Below, piece by piece: positions 18,940 to 29,699 of a stretch of DNA of 64,000 nucleotides. Position numbers and translations under genes: made by a program. The notes beneath the pieces are model-generated. The model was not told the DNA's origin and searched no databases. It worked only from the letters and a program-made list of their open reading frames with translations. The stretch's first letter is position 1; each line of letters starts with the position of its first letter. Source of the DNA: Timema cristinae (taxonomy: Eukaryota > Arthropoda > Insecta > Phasmatodea > Timematidae); contig JBCFYV010000100.1 in the NCBI GenBank assembly GCA_039000515.1, positions 20,002,471-20,066,470 on the forward strand, in the 5' to 3' direction.

Positions 18940-21153
18940 TAATGGTGATGAAGAGTGATTTTTGTGCTCTTTGGGGATCACTACTCTGGATGCCTCTTGT
19001 TGTCTGGTCAAGTTGAAGAGTGAGGTTTTGTGCTCTTTGGGGATTTGGATGTCTCTTGTTGTCGAGTCAAGTTGAAGAGTGAGGTTTTGTGCTCTTTGGG
19101 GATCACTACTCTGGATGTCTCTTGTTGTCTGATCAAGTTGAAGAGTGAGGTTTTGCTTTTGCCTACTTTGGGGAATCACTACTCTGGATGTCTCTTGTTG
19201 TCTGGTCAAGTTGAAGAGTGAGGTTTTGTGCTCTTTGGGGATCACTACTCTGGATGCCTCTTGTTGTCTGGTCAAGTTGAAGAGTGAGGTTTTGTGCTCT
19301 TTGGGGATCTGGATGTCTCTTGTTGTCTGGGTCAAGTTGAAGAATGAGGTTTTGTGCTCTTTGGGGATCACTACTCTGGATGTCTCTTGTTGTCTGGTCA
19401 AGTTGAAGAGTGAGGTTTTGTGCTCTTTGGGGATCACTACTCTGGATGTCTCTTGTTGTCTGGTCAAGTTGAAGAGTGATGTTTTGTGCTCTTTGGGGAT
19501 CACTACTCTGGATGTCTCTTGTTGTCTGGTCAAGTTGAAGAGTGAGGTTTTGTGCTCTTTGGGGATCACCTACTCTGGATGTCTCTTGTTATCTGGTCAA
19601 GTTGAAGAGTGAGGTTTTGTGCTCTTTGGGGATCACTACTCTGGATGTCTCTTGTTGTCGGTCAAGTTGAAGAGTGAGGTTTTGTGCTCTTTGGGGACTA
19701 TCTGGATGCTCTCTTGTTGTCTGGTCAAGTTGAAGAGTGAGTGTTTTAGTGCCTTTTTTTTGGGGATCTGGATGTCTCTTGTTGTCGAGTCAAGTTGAAG
19801 AGTGATGTTTTGTGCTCTTTGGGGATCACTACTCTGGATGTCTCTTGTTGTCTGGTCAAGTTGAAGAGTGAGGTTTTGTGCTCTTTGGGGACTCTGGATG
19901 TCTCTTGTGTCGGTCAAGTTGAAGAGTGATGTTTTGTGCTCTTTGGGGATCACTACTCTGGATGTCTCTTGTTGTCTGGTCAAGTTGAAGAGTGATGTTT
20001 TGTGCTCTTTGGGGATCACTACTCTGGATGTCTCTTGTTGTCTGGTCAAGTTGAAGAGTGAGGTTTTGTGCTCTTTGGGGATCACTACTCTGGATGTCTC
20101 TTGTTGTCTGGTCAAGTTGAAGAGTGATGTTTTGTGCTCTTTGGGGATCACTACTCTGGATGTCTCTTGTTGTCTGGTCAAGTTGAAGAGTGATGTTTTG
20201 TGCTCTTTGGGATCACTACTCTGGATGCCTCTTGTTGTCTGGTCAAGTTGAAGAGTGATGTTTTGGGCTCTTTGGGGATCACTACTCTGGATGTCTCTTG
20301 TTGTCTGGTCAAGTTGAAGAGTGATGTTTTGTGCTCTTTGGGATCACTACTCTGGATGCCTCTTGTTGTCTGGTCAAGTTGAAGAGTGATGTTTTGTGCT
20401 CTTTGGGGATCACTACTCTGGATGTCTCTTGATGTCTGGTCAAGTTGAAGAGTGAGGTTTTGTGCTCTTTGGGGATCACTACTCTGGATGCCTCTTGTTG
20501 TCTGGTCAAGTTGAAGAGTGATGTTTTGTGCTCTTTGGGGATCACTACTCTGATGCCTCTTGTTGTCTGGTCAAGTTGAAGAGTGAGGTTTTGTGCTCTT
20601 TGGGGATCACTACTCTGGATGTCTCTTGTTGTCTGGTCAAGTTGAAGAGTGATGTTTTTTGCTCTTTGGGGATCACTACTCTGGATGCCTTTTGTTGTCT
20701 GGTCAAGTTGAAGACTGATGTTTTGTGCTCTTTGGGGATCTGGGTGTCTCTTGTTGTCGAGTCAAGTTGAAGAGTGAGGTTTTGTGCTCTTTGAGGATCA
20801 CTACTCTGGATGTCTCTTGTTGTTTGATCAAGTTGAAGAGTGAGGTTTTGTGCTCTTTGGGGATCACTACTCTGGATGTCTCTTGTTGTCTGGTCAAGTT
20901 GAAGAGTGAGGTTTTGTGCTCTTTGGGGATCACTACTCTGGATGTCTCTTGTTGTCTGGTCAAGTTGAAGAGTGAGGTTTTGTGCTCTTTGGGGATCACT
21001 ACTCTGGATGTCTCTTGTTATCTGGTCAAGTTGAAGAGTGAGGTTTTGTGCTCTTTGGGGATCACTACTCTGGATGTATCTTGTTGTCGAGTCAAGTTGA
21101 AGAGTGATGTTTTGTGCTCTTTGGGGATCACTACTCTGGATGTCTCTTGTTGT
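18940..21153. repeat. 66-bp minisatellite array, about 33 copies
   Basis: The unit contains GGTCAAGTTGAAGAGTGA, TTTTGTGCTCTTTGGGGA and TCACTACTCTGGATG. Some units lack TCACTACT, and single-base indels occur around 19570-19910 and elsewhere. Because 66 is divisible by 3, long open frames appear on both strands (22-residue periods), but they break at several units. I take them as by-products of the period, not genes. Between-unit variation is mainly G/T in GAGTGA(G/T)G and C/T in ATG(C/T)CTC. Confidence 0.95.
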
Positions 21154-21229
21154 AGGGCCAAATAGTGGTGAAGTGGGTTTGTATGTTTCTCTTCTTTGGG
21201 GTCCTGGGTTGGATCTCGCCATGATCATA

Positions 21230-21504
21230 TGGGTTTGGTATTAATATCATTTATGCATATAAACTACGTTAATTGGTTGAAATTATTTTATTAGTTTAAA
21301 TCCAGTTTATCCTGAATAATTGTATTGCCACACACGATACGGCAGCTTAACGCGTCGTGAACAGTTCCTATGTAAGGTTGTTTGACGAGTGAAAATTTTA
21401 GATTAATGAGATGAGGAATATTCCCTTGTAAGGTTATGGAACGACTTTGAATATTCGATAATAGTTTGACAGAGACCATTCCTACGGTAAGGTTGCTTAC
21501 CGAA
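21230..21504. other. AT-rich flank with weak repeated phrase
   Basis: The phrase TTCC..TGTAAGGTT occurs near 21362, 21418 and 21477, spaced about 57 bp apart. It is too short and diverged to classify. Confidence 0.35.
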
Positions 21505-22233
21505 CAGTGGCGGCTCGTGTATAGGCACTGTGGAACTGAAGCACCCCCTATTACCCTTGATATTATTGATAACATTTAATATAATGAGTCCTTTTTTTCT
21601 TTAATTCTTTATTTATTTTTGTATGGAACTGTGCGCTTCACAGTGCCAGCAACGTTGTTTGACTTGTGCGCATGCGCACATAGGAGGGGGTGGGAAGGAA
21701 GGCGGGACTGCCAGGTAGAGAGCGCACTGTTGCTCTCACAGTGCCGGCTCTGGCGTGATGGTGGAAGTTTTTTTACTCAGCGTGTGTTGTGCTTAAAAAC
21801 TGTGTAACATATTCTTGAATGTGATAAAGTGTAGAAGAGTGTAGAATTAGATTATTATTCTGCTTCCAGCTATTCTATTCGATTCATTTTTTTTACCGGT
21901 TCTTTTATTTAACAGAAAGACTAATTGCGCTTGCAGTACTTTCAATGGAGACAAATTTCCTCAATTGTCCTCCAGAGATCAAGGAGAAAATTATTTAACT
22001 TTTTGCGCAAATTAAAACAAGAATGGATTTCATTTTTAAATGAATAGATCAAGCTTGAACTGTAACAATTTAAGTTAAAGTAAGTAAAAAATGTGTTTTT
22101 GTTAAGATTGTATCAAGTTCCTGAATAAATTTTCTTTTTATATATGTTTTTTTCCTTTTACACAATTTTAAAACAAAGGCTATACATTTTCTAGAGCAGC
22201 ACCCCCACTAATTTTAGCTACGAGCCGCCACTG
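21505..22233. mobile_element. Non-autonomous hAT element
   Basis: The left end CAGTGGCGGCTCGT and the right end, read inverted, CAGTGGCGGCTCGT are identical over 14 bp, with further similarity inward (AGCACCCCC words on both sides). The flanking octamers TTACCGAA and GGACCGAA match at 6 of 8 positions, consistent with an old 8-bp duplication. The CA(G)TG-type start and 8-bp duplication point to hAT. No transposase is seen in the 729-bp body. Confidence 0.8.
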
Positions 22234-22239
22234 GGACCG

Positions 22240-23465
22240 AATGAAGAGAGGAGTATATCTTTCAGAGAAAGTCATTCTAGTACGTTCTTTCTGTCTTTCT
22301 TTCTTTCGTTGCACCATGCTCGTGGCTGTAGAAGTGAGGTAGAGAGATAGAGAGTGGTTTCAAAATGGTCATATTTCACAAGTTCTTGCAATACGGATGT
22401 GGGGACGTTTTAAACAATAGGGAATATAAGCTCACCTCATCGAGTCATCGTAAACAACAACAAAATAAAAAAATAATTGATCATCCAAGTGTGTGAGGAG
22501 ATTTCCTAACACATCTGGATGCATTTAGTTCTTATGTTCTGAAATTATTCATTAATCTGGAATTTGTTAAGGTCGGGAACTTTTGATTTAACTTATTGTG
22601 AAATGAAAAATCTATTGCATTACAGTAAGGACATGAATATTTCCAGATAGGTTGAATTTAAGAAATAAATATAAGAATTCAGGGTGTCCAGCCAAACTAC
22701 ATTTTCCAGAGCCAATCTCAAATTTTTCTAGTCACTATAATCTAACCAACATTATTTTATTAAGATCAAAACTTGATGTAAAAATACTTTTAGACACACA
22801 TTTTGAAGGGGTTAAAAGTTTCTTCTTCCCATAACATAAATGAATTCTTAGGCAAACGCATAACCGTGACTCAACTTTTGACTAAAAGACATGCAAGAGG
22901 GGTGAGAATACGACAGTAAAATCACATGACCTTGAGAAATGAGATTAGTATGCATGTTCAATTGGGACAAATGTGAAAAGAGATTCGCAGTTTGTATTAA
23001 CTGGAAGAAAAATGCTATTGTAAATAAAAGTTGAATATTTTTTCAATGAACATTCGAAAATTCCAGAAATTTGATTAAATTCTTTTAATTTTCCGTGACC
23101 AAGCAAATTCCCTGTTCTCCAGGTCATTCGACACCATGTAGATGTATAACAAAAGTAAAAGAAACAGTTGAGTAGAGAAACCAAGGGTATCCTAGAATAT
23201 ATGTTTGCAAGTTGCCGGTCGCTGTTTTAGGGATTGAAACGGTTGTACGGTAGGAAGGGGGCGGGCGGGGGGGGGGGGTTGATGAGGTGATTGAGGAGCA
23301 GACTTTTTACCTCCACCCTCATTCCTCAACCTTGTTAATAGGAGAATGTCACTTTCAAAAGGTATTCGAATAATGAGCCTTTTTTAAAGAATAGAGACAT
23401 TAGTTGTCACAAAGAATAGTTTCAGTCATTTGATGGATATAAATAATAATACATTTACGTGCATT
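22240..23465. other. AT-rich intergenic DNA with a poly-G tract
   Basis: No gene recognised. A G-rich stretch at 23246-23280 ends in a run of ten or more G and is the only notable feature. Confidence 0.45.
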
Positions 23466-23469
23466 ATAT

Positions 23470-23645
23470 TGACGCTTCGGCGGAAGAGGGGGTGTAGCAC
23501 CACATTTTACCTGGTTCGAATCCCAGCCGGTTGCCCTGAGGGTAAATGTATGGTTTTCAGATCTCCCTCTAATTAAATGCACCCCGACCCTTTTCGTGTG
23601 TATAATATTATGTCGATAATCCGGGCGGGTAGTAAGACGTGAGAC
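23470..23645 (+). repeat. tRNA-derived SINE, family A, diverged
   Basis: Head GCTTCGGCGG, B box GGTTCGAATCCCAGCCGG, body and tail (ATAATCCGGGCGGGTAGTAAG) are present, with a shortened middle. The next SINE copy starts 25 bp downstream in the opposite orientation, tail to tail. Confidence 0.8.
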
Positions 23646-23670
23646 AAACATGGATTTGTAATAAAAAAAT

Positions 23671-23912
23671 TAGCACAGCGTATTACTACCCGTTCGGGTT
23701 GTACGCATTTGTACTAATGACGCTAGTGGATTTATGAGTGAGAAAGGTTATATTTAAACGAAGAGTACCCGCACTTGCGTAGAGTGGGAAACTATTTAGG
23801 AAAAATTACCTTAAGTACACACTACCGAGATTCGAACACCGATCTTCCCGTCATCGGCAGTCTAGTCTAGTGCAATAGTAGCGCCTTAGACCATGCGGCC
23901 ACCGATACGGGT
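23671..23912 (-). repeat. tRNA-derived SINE, family A, near full length
   Basis: On the minus strand it reads head CCGTATCGGTGGCCGCATGG, B box near 23830, body words CGCAAGTGCGGGTAC and the full shared tail AACCCGAACGGGTAGTAATA. Confidence 0.9.
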
Positions 23913-23964
23913 GTGATAATATTAAATTTAACGTATGACACCCAGGAAATAATAATTATTAGAG

Positions 23965-24875
23965 GTGTGTCAAGTACTGAGTGGAGATAACAAGATTACA
24001 CGTGTCTCAAGTACTGAGTGGGAGATGTACAAGATTACACGTGTCTTAAGTAGTGAGTGGGAGATATAAAAATTACACGTGTCTCAAGTACTGAGTGGGA
24101 GATGTACAAGATTACACGTGTCTTAAGTATTGAGTGGGAGATGTACAAGATTAACGTGTCTCAAGTACTGAGTGGGAGATGTACAAGATTACACGTGTCT
24201 CAAGTACTGAGTGGGAGATGTACAAGATTACACGTGTCTTAAGTAGTGAGTGGGAGATATAAAAAATTACACGTGTCTCAAGTACTGAGTGGGAGATGTA
24301 CAAGAGTACACGTGTCTTAAGTATTGAGTGGGAGATGTACAAGATTACAAGTGTCTCAAGTACTGAGTGGGAGATGTACAAGATTACACGTGTCTTAAGT
24401 ATTGAGTGGGAGATGTACAAGATTACACGTGTCTCAAGTACTGAGTGGGAGATGTACAAGATTACAAGTGTCTCAAGTACTGAGTGGGAGATGTACAAGA
24501 TTACACGTGTCTTAAGTACTGAGTGGGAGATGTACAAGATTACACGTGTCTTAAGTACTGAGTGGGAGATGTACAAGATTACACGTGTCTCAAGTACTGA
24601 GTGGGAGATGTACAAGATTACACGTGTCTTAAGTACTGAGTGGGAGATGTACAAGATTACACGTGTCTTAAGTACTGAGTGGGAGATGTACAAGATTACA
24701 CGTGTCTCAAGTACTGAGTGGGAGATGTACAAGATTACACGTGTCTTAAGTATTGAGTGGGAGATGTAAAAGATTACACGTGTCTCAAGTACTGAGTGGG
24801 AGATGTACAGATTACACGTGTCTTAAGTACTGAGTGGGAGATGTACAAGATACAAGTGTGTCAAGTACCTATCAA
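23965..24875. repeat. 39-bp minisatellite array, about 23 copies
   Basis: The unit contains GTGTCTCAAGTACTGAGTGG and GAGATGTACAAGATTACAC. Variants alternate between CTCAAGTACTG and CTTAAGTATTG. The 13-codon period keeps several frames open on both strands. Single-base losses near 24150 and 24810 break them, so coding is unlikely. Confidence 0.95.
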
Positions 24876-24879
24876 GGAT

Positions 24880-25320
24880 AGGGATATCGAGGTTAGAATT
24901 CTGGTCAGATGTTATAGGCATTGTTTATTTCTAAATGGTTTCCCTTTATCCCTGTACAAAAATGCGGATTTATTTTCGTTAAATGCATACTTCCCGTTAG
25001 TGTAAATGTGTGAATAGCTTGTAGAATTCTTTAGACACATTGCAAAAAATAAATAAATTATTCTTAGACGAGATAAAGTATTTAATTTTTTGTTTACTCG
25101 GTATTATATTTTCCGTGATATTTACGGACACAATAAATGGTTTTAATTCTAGTTTTTATTTTCATTTATTTGAAGTATTTAACGTTCACTTTCTGAAATG
25201 ATTGATAATATCAGCACAAGACTTATACAATCCAACTTAAACTAGGACAGACACAACATCCAGTCCCGGCTGTTAATTCATCAACTGTTAAAGGGTAAAC
25301 CCACATTTCACCCGTGATAA
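24880..25320. other. AT-rich DNA with no recognised feature
   Basis: I see nothing here beyond short chance open frames. Confidence 0.4.
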
Positions 25321-25321
25321 A

Positions 25322-25405
25322 TTTTTCGGCATGCCGGGAATCGAGCCCCGGACCCTTAGCTCAGTAGACAGAAACGCTATCGACTGAGCTATAGTGTCGG
25401 ACTTA
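25322..25405 (-). repeat. tRNA-like SINE head or pseudo-tRNA
   Basis: On the minus strand, GTCCGACACTATAGCTCAGT (A box) is followed by GGGGCTCGATTCCCGG (B box) at tRNA spacing. The acceptor ends do not pair into a proper seven-base stem, so it is not a functional tRNA. A related copy lies at 40405-40495. Confidence 0.7.
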
Positions 25406-25409
25406 GGTA

Positions 25410-26560
25410 AGTTGAGTTTTTAAATTTAAGTGTTATTTATCGATATACTCAGTAAGCGTATTTTTCATGATGTTACCGCTTTATAATTACAGGCTTATCA
25501 ACAATACTTTTTCAATGATAAAAGTAAAGGTCATTTTCTAACAGATATATGAAAATAACTTATAGTTAATTTTAAACGTTGTGTAGGTACTTTTTTATCA
25601 CAATAAATGCATTAAAAATAAGAATGTGACAACTAACTTTAGACAAGTTTTAGAGTTATAAAGGTGTTTTATTTATTTGGATAAACCTAAAAATATTGCT
25701 TTCATGTTGTATTAATAGTATTAGGTACATAATAGTAGGAACAATACATAATTCTAATAATAATAGTAATAAAACATCGTAATAAATAGGCCTATCACTG
25801 TAGCAGTATAGTTACATATTTGGAGGAACTGGTTAAATTAAGTCTGTAGGTCTTTGATGGTATATTGACAGTTAACTGTAGTTCTCTGAAGGTATAACAA
25901 CCAATTTGTTTTTCCTCACTCTACACAAATATGGAAATATTTCCTCTTGAATCTACCTTCCTCCTCCATACATGACAGGGTAGGGGCAAACATTTGATAA
26001 CCCTCATAGATTTATATGGGATGTGTTCACTATTTAAACGTCTGTGAACTCACACGATATTGGCTTTCCTTCACCGGCTTGTAGTTCAAGAGGAACGCCA
26101 CCAGAGCTCACTGTTATCGCACACATTTTATCATAATATGAAGGTCATGTTTTTGCCCCGACCCTTTCACATGAAAAATTTCAACGATAGTCGGATTCTG
26201 GCAAGAAGGAATTTTTATAAAATACAACAATTTTGTGTTGGCGAGAGTTTGGAGGGGGGAGGCGCAACTATATTATTTTGCTCTATATTTTGTGTTATTT
26301 TATATGCCATTAATAACATCCATCAAAATTGATACCTACTGATCGCATGACCTGATGTATAAATATATAAAAAGTTAGTTTGTAAGTTATGTATATTCCA
26401 TTCGCGGTAGGAATTTCTCTGAAAGGTCTTTTTTCCTACCAATATCCTACTATGTAATAGATTTCTGGGAGGGAAAAAGATATATCAGAAAACAGTTCCT
26501 ACGCTGAACAGACTGTACATGTTTGAGTGACTGTACATTATATGTTCCCCGGCAAGGTAG
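25410..26560. other. AT-rich intergenic DNA
   Basis: A 90-codon plus-strand frame at 26060-26332 has no recognisable motif. Otherwise I see no feature. Confidence 0.4.
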
Positions 26561-26567
26561 TTTAGAT

Positions 26568-26670
26568 CAAAGGTTTTCAAGCTCTTTGAATGGCGTAATA
26601 CCTCCAACCATTTCCGTTATTTGGAGTACCACCGAGATAGTGCTGACTGAATGATGTTGCCCAGGGATAT
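26568..26670. other. hAT-like transposon end
   Basis: AAAGGTTTTCAAGCTCTTTG followed by ACCTCCAACCATTTCCG and GAGTACCACC resembles the terminal segment of a common hAT family with a TTTTCAAACT start. Only one end is recognisable. Confidence 0.35.
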
Positions 26671-26679
26671 AACAACACA

Positions 26680-27310
26680 GAATGCGCGCGCGGCTGTTTG
26701 AGCTTGAATCAAAGTTTCCACCCGTCCAACCACTGTTTAAATCGGTTTTACTTTTGGATGGACTTGGTCCGAATATATTTATAGGATTTGATCCGACTCT
26801 AATTTGCTGGTTTTGTTTGGCTTCTCACGACCTACCACCGGGAATAATTTGTACGTACCACAGTCGGTGTTGCCACGACCCAGGGAGGAGGGAGGGACTC
26901 ACCTGACCGCAACTTAAGATATTAGATCTACTTTCATGCGCCCATGCATCAAGTATTGTCAGCCACAGCTGTCACTTTTGATAGATTTGTTATTAATGTT
27001 AACCGACAGAAAATATGGCAGGCTAGGGGAACAGGAAGAGCGTCAGAGCCTACTGGCGGCGATCAGGTGTGGTATCAGGGGATAAGGTTGGTTGGATGAT
27101 ATGCACCCGCATTCACATGAGACCCCAGTCCCAATGCCGGAATGATGCGCGCGATAGTCCCCCGGGCGAAGTAGGACTGGTGCAATCAATAACCTCAAGG
27201 CGGGGCCTAATCTCTTCATCACCCCGTCACCCCCAACCCTCTCAAGTGACAGTACCCCTCACGAGGGGCTCAGCCCTTCTCTACCCCCCTCCCGGTATGT
27301 CTATACCTTG
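26680..27310. other. Unassigned GC-rich block
   Basis: This block is much richer in G and C than its surroundings (CGCGCG, CCCCGTCACCCCC, GGGCGAAG). It has no long open frame with a domain, no tandem repeat and no transposon ends that I recognise. It may be the remnant of a transposon or untranslated sequence of an unseen gene. Confidence 0.4.
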
Positions 27311-27861
27311 ATCTCCTTACTAATGGACATTTGGAGCAGTTTTTAGAAATACAAATATGTTGTAGACAACATTGATGACATTTTAGTATATTATTTTTTA
27401 AATCAATATATAGATATCTATCAAAAGTAGCATCTGCATACCACACGACTTTGCGTATAAATCCGTGAAAGGAGATAAAAGTAACTTTTCTCGAGGTTAG
27501 CTAAGGCAACATACTATCCCCGTGATACTCAGTTATAGTGCAGTTTTTAGGAACGAGCACATGTCTCATTCTTGTCACAGTCTAGTCGTGATGAAGTCTT
27601 GTCAACTCTTGTTGGTAAAGATTGTGTTAAGGGTTCCAGGCTACCTATACACTGATTTTGGTTGGAAGAAAACTAGAGACAATTCAAACTTATTTCTTTG
27701 CGGCCAGTATTGATAACATTTTACTATATTATTTGTGTTATTTTATAGGTATTGATAATATCTATCAAAAGTAAAGACTGTATTTAGCATGATTTGACGT
27801 CTGAGTATATTAAAAGTTTTTTAATGACTTTAGTAACTAACTTTTACTGTTCTCTGAAAAA

Positions 27862-28140
27862 TGCAAAATAACACCTGAATACGGGAATCGAACCCGGAAC
27901 CTTTGGCTTAGTAGGCCATTGCTTTACTACTGAGCTATCCAGGATTCGTCTCGTGCCCAGGGCCATTTTCACTCATATTTTAAGGCAAAGTCTGTGGTGG
28001 ACGTGTGGAAATCGTCGGCTACAAATATGTGGTTTATTAAAATCACGAGCTATCAGACAACGCAGACACCCTTAACTCGGAGTTGACTTCATGCTGACAT
28101 TTGTACAATTACTATAATTGTACGAGATTGCATGTTAATG
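27862..28140 (-). repeat. Pseudo-tRNA-containing repeat, left inverted arm
   Basis: Read on the minus strand, about 170 bp of unique repeat (ending TTAAAATATGAGTG) leads into TCCTGGATAGCTCAGTAGTA, a CTACTAA anticodon-like loop and GGGTTCGATTCCCG. Six of seven acceptor positions could pair. The second arm at 28205-28493 is the same unit in the other orientation, diverged by many substitutions. Confidence 0.75.
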
Positions 28141-28204
28141 ATGGAGTAATCCTCACTAAAAAGCATAAATAATAGCTTTGGCTATTTGAGTCTAAAATAT
28201 GTAA

Positions 28205-28493
28205 TCCCTTACAATTATAATAATTATACATGTGGCAGCAATAAGCCAACTACCAAGTTGAAGGTGGCTGCTTTATCTGATAGCTCGTGATCTAATAAAA
28301 TCACACATTTGTAGCCGACAATTTCCACACATCCATCATAGACTCTGCCTTAAAATATGAGTGAAGAATGACACTGAGGACGGGACGATTCCTGTATAGC
28401 TCAGTGGTTAGAGCATTGGCATATTAAGTTAAGGTCCAGGGTTCTATTCCCGTGTCCAGGTGTCATTTTTATATTTTCAGAATATGATATCTA
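28205..28493 (+). repeat. Pseudo-tRNA-containing repeat, right inverted arm
   Basis: It has the same order as the left arm: CTGATAGCTCGTGAT, GTAGCCGACAATTTCCACAC, TTAAAATATGAGTG, then a tRNA-like segment (TATAGCTCAGTGGTTAGAGC, B box GGGTTCTATTCCCG). A 55-bp phrase (GGAGTAATCCTCACTAAAAA) borders it on both sides in direct orientation (28143 and 28497), so the arm may have been inserted or duplicated as a block. Confidence 0.75.
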
Positions 28494-28559
28494 GATGGAG
28501 TAATCCTCACTAAAAAGCATTAATAATAGTTTTGGCTATTTGACTCATTTTACTGTTTT

Positions 28560-29368
28560 GCCACCAGAATCACACTATACCACTAATGGCATAAAAGGGC
28601 TAAGGGGGCTGTAGGATGTGACAAGGACTCGCGCGTAGTGTTGATACTTAGTTCTTGTACAATATGTAAAATGAATGTCCTTTATAGTTCATATTAATTT
28701 AGAATAAAAGTCTAAAGAAAAGAACCCATCATTTACGCACGTGCTCCCTATCCTGGGGACGGAGTGGGCAAACGTAACTAAGCAGAGGAAAGGGCGGAAA
28801 TTAAACAAGTTCATGAAAAATGTTAAGTACACTTATAATAGTATGAATATTCTATGTGAAATTATAGTTATATAACAAATGAATATGTGAACAGGTAGAA
28901 CAATCCAATGATAAATAAGTTGTAGTAAACTTACAAAACAATTTGACTAAATATTAAAATGTCAGCAATTTAAACTAGAATAAAAATTAAAGTTAAATGT
29001 TATGAGTATAGATTCACAAATATCTAAAAACACATTTAAAAATAGGTAAAACAAGAACATATGATAATCAGTTAATAAACCTGAAAGTTTTAGACCAAAT
29101 TTGTGCATGAATATATTTTTCAAAAATTACTTTATTTGATATTTGAATTTTCTTATGTGATAACTGATACAATTTTGTTTCTACATAAATTTGAATACAA
29201 ATATGTTCATCATGACAACTCTATGAATACTTGTCTCAAAACCAGCCACACCCCTTTTCCAACAACTACCTTCAAAATATTAACGGTTATAAGTATAAGT
29301 TTGTATGTTTAGAATTTGTTATAAGTTATTTATCATGTTTTTAATATGATTTACTTACATATTTACAT
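28560..29368. other. AT-rich intergenic DNA
   Basis: No gene, RNA or repeat structure recognised. Confidence 0.45.
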
Positions 29369-29381
29369 TTCAGATATTTAT

Positions 29382-29682
29382 TATTATTATTATATTATTA
29401 TTATTATTATTATTATAGCACCGCATCTTACTACCCGTTCGGGTTATACACACTTACGCTAATGTGTAATGGTAGGGTGATTGCGAGATGAAATGGAGGA
29501 CCTACAGTTTAACGTGGAATCCGAACCACGGTGGAGGCCTGGCATTCCCCACATTCACAAGATGTCTTGTCAGAGGTGAAGGAAGGGTTTGGTAATCAGA
29601 TAAATCTGTACCGGGACCGAGGTTTGAACCCCGGCCGCCAGCACAGAAGTCTGACACCTTACCCCTAGACCGCCAGGTCACC
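29382..29682 (-). repeat. tRNA-derived SINE, family B, with perfect 13-bp target duplication
   Basis: It is full length: head GGTGACCTGGCGGTCTAGGG at 29682, B box near 29620, complete tail and a long ATT microsatellite. TTCAGATATTTAT flanks it at 29369-29381 and again at 29683-29695. The perfect duplication marks a recent, target-primed insertion. Confidence 0.95.
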
Positions 29683-29699
29683 TTCAGATATTTATGTTT

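Noticed and set aside
18937..21228. Long open frames on both strands of the 66-bp array
   Set aside because: They follow from a period divisible by three and stop or shift at several indel-bearing units. No non-repeat coding sequence joins them.
24151..24769. Periodic 13-residue frames on both strands
   Set aside because: They are by-products of the 39-bp minisatellite, and single-base losses break them.
25322..25405. Functional tRNA gene
   Set aside because: A and B boxes are present, but the acceptor stem does not pair. A similar segment at 40405 shows that it is a repeat family.
27862..27960. Functional tRNA gene on the minus strand
   Set aside because: The cloverleaf is nearly complete, but the sequence sits within a repeat whose second arm has a different anticodon loop and further mismatches.
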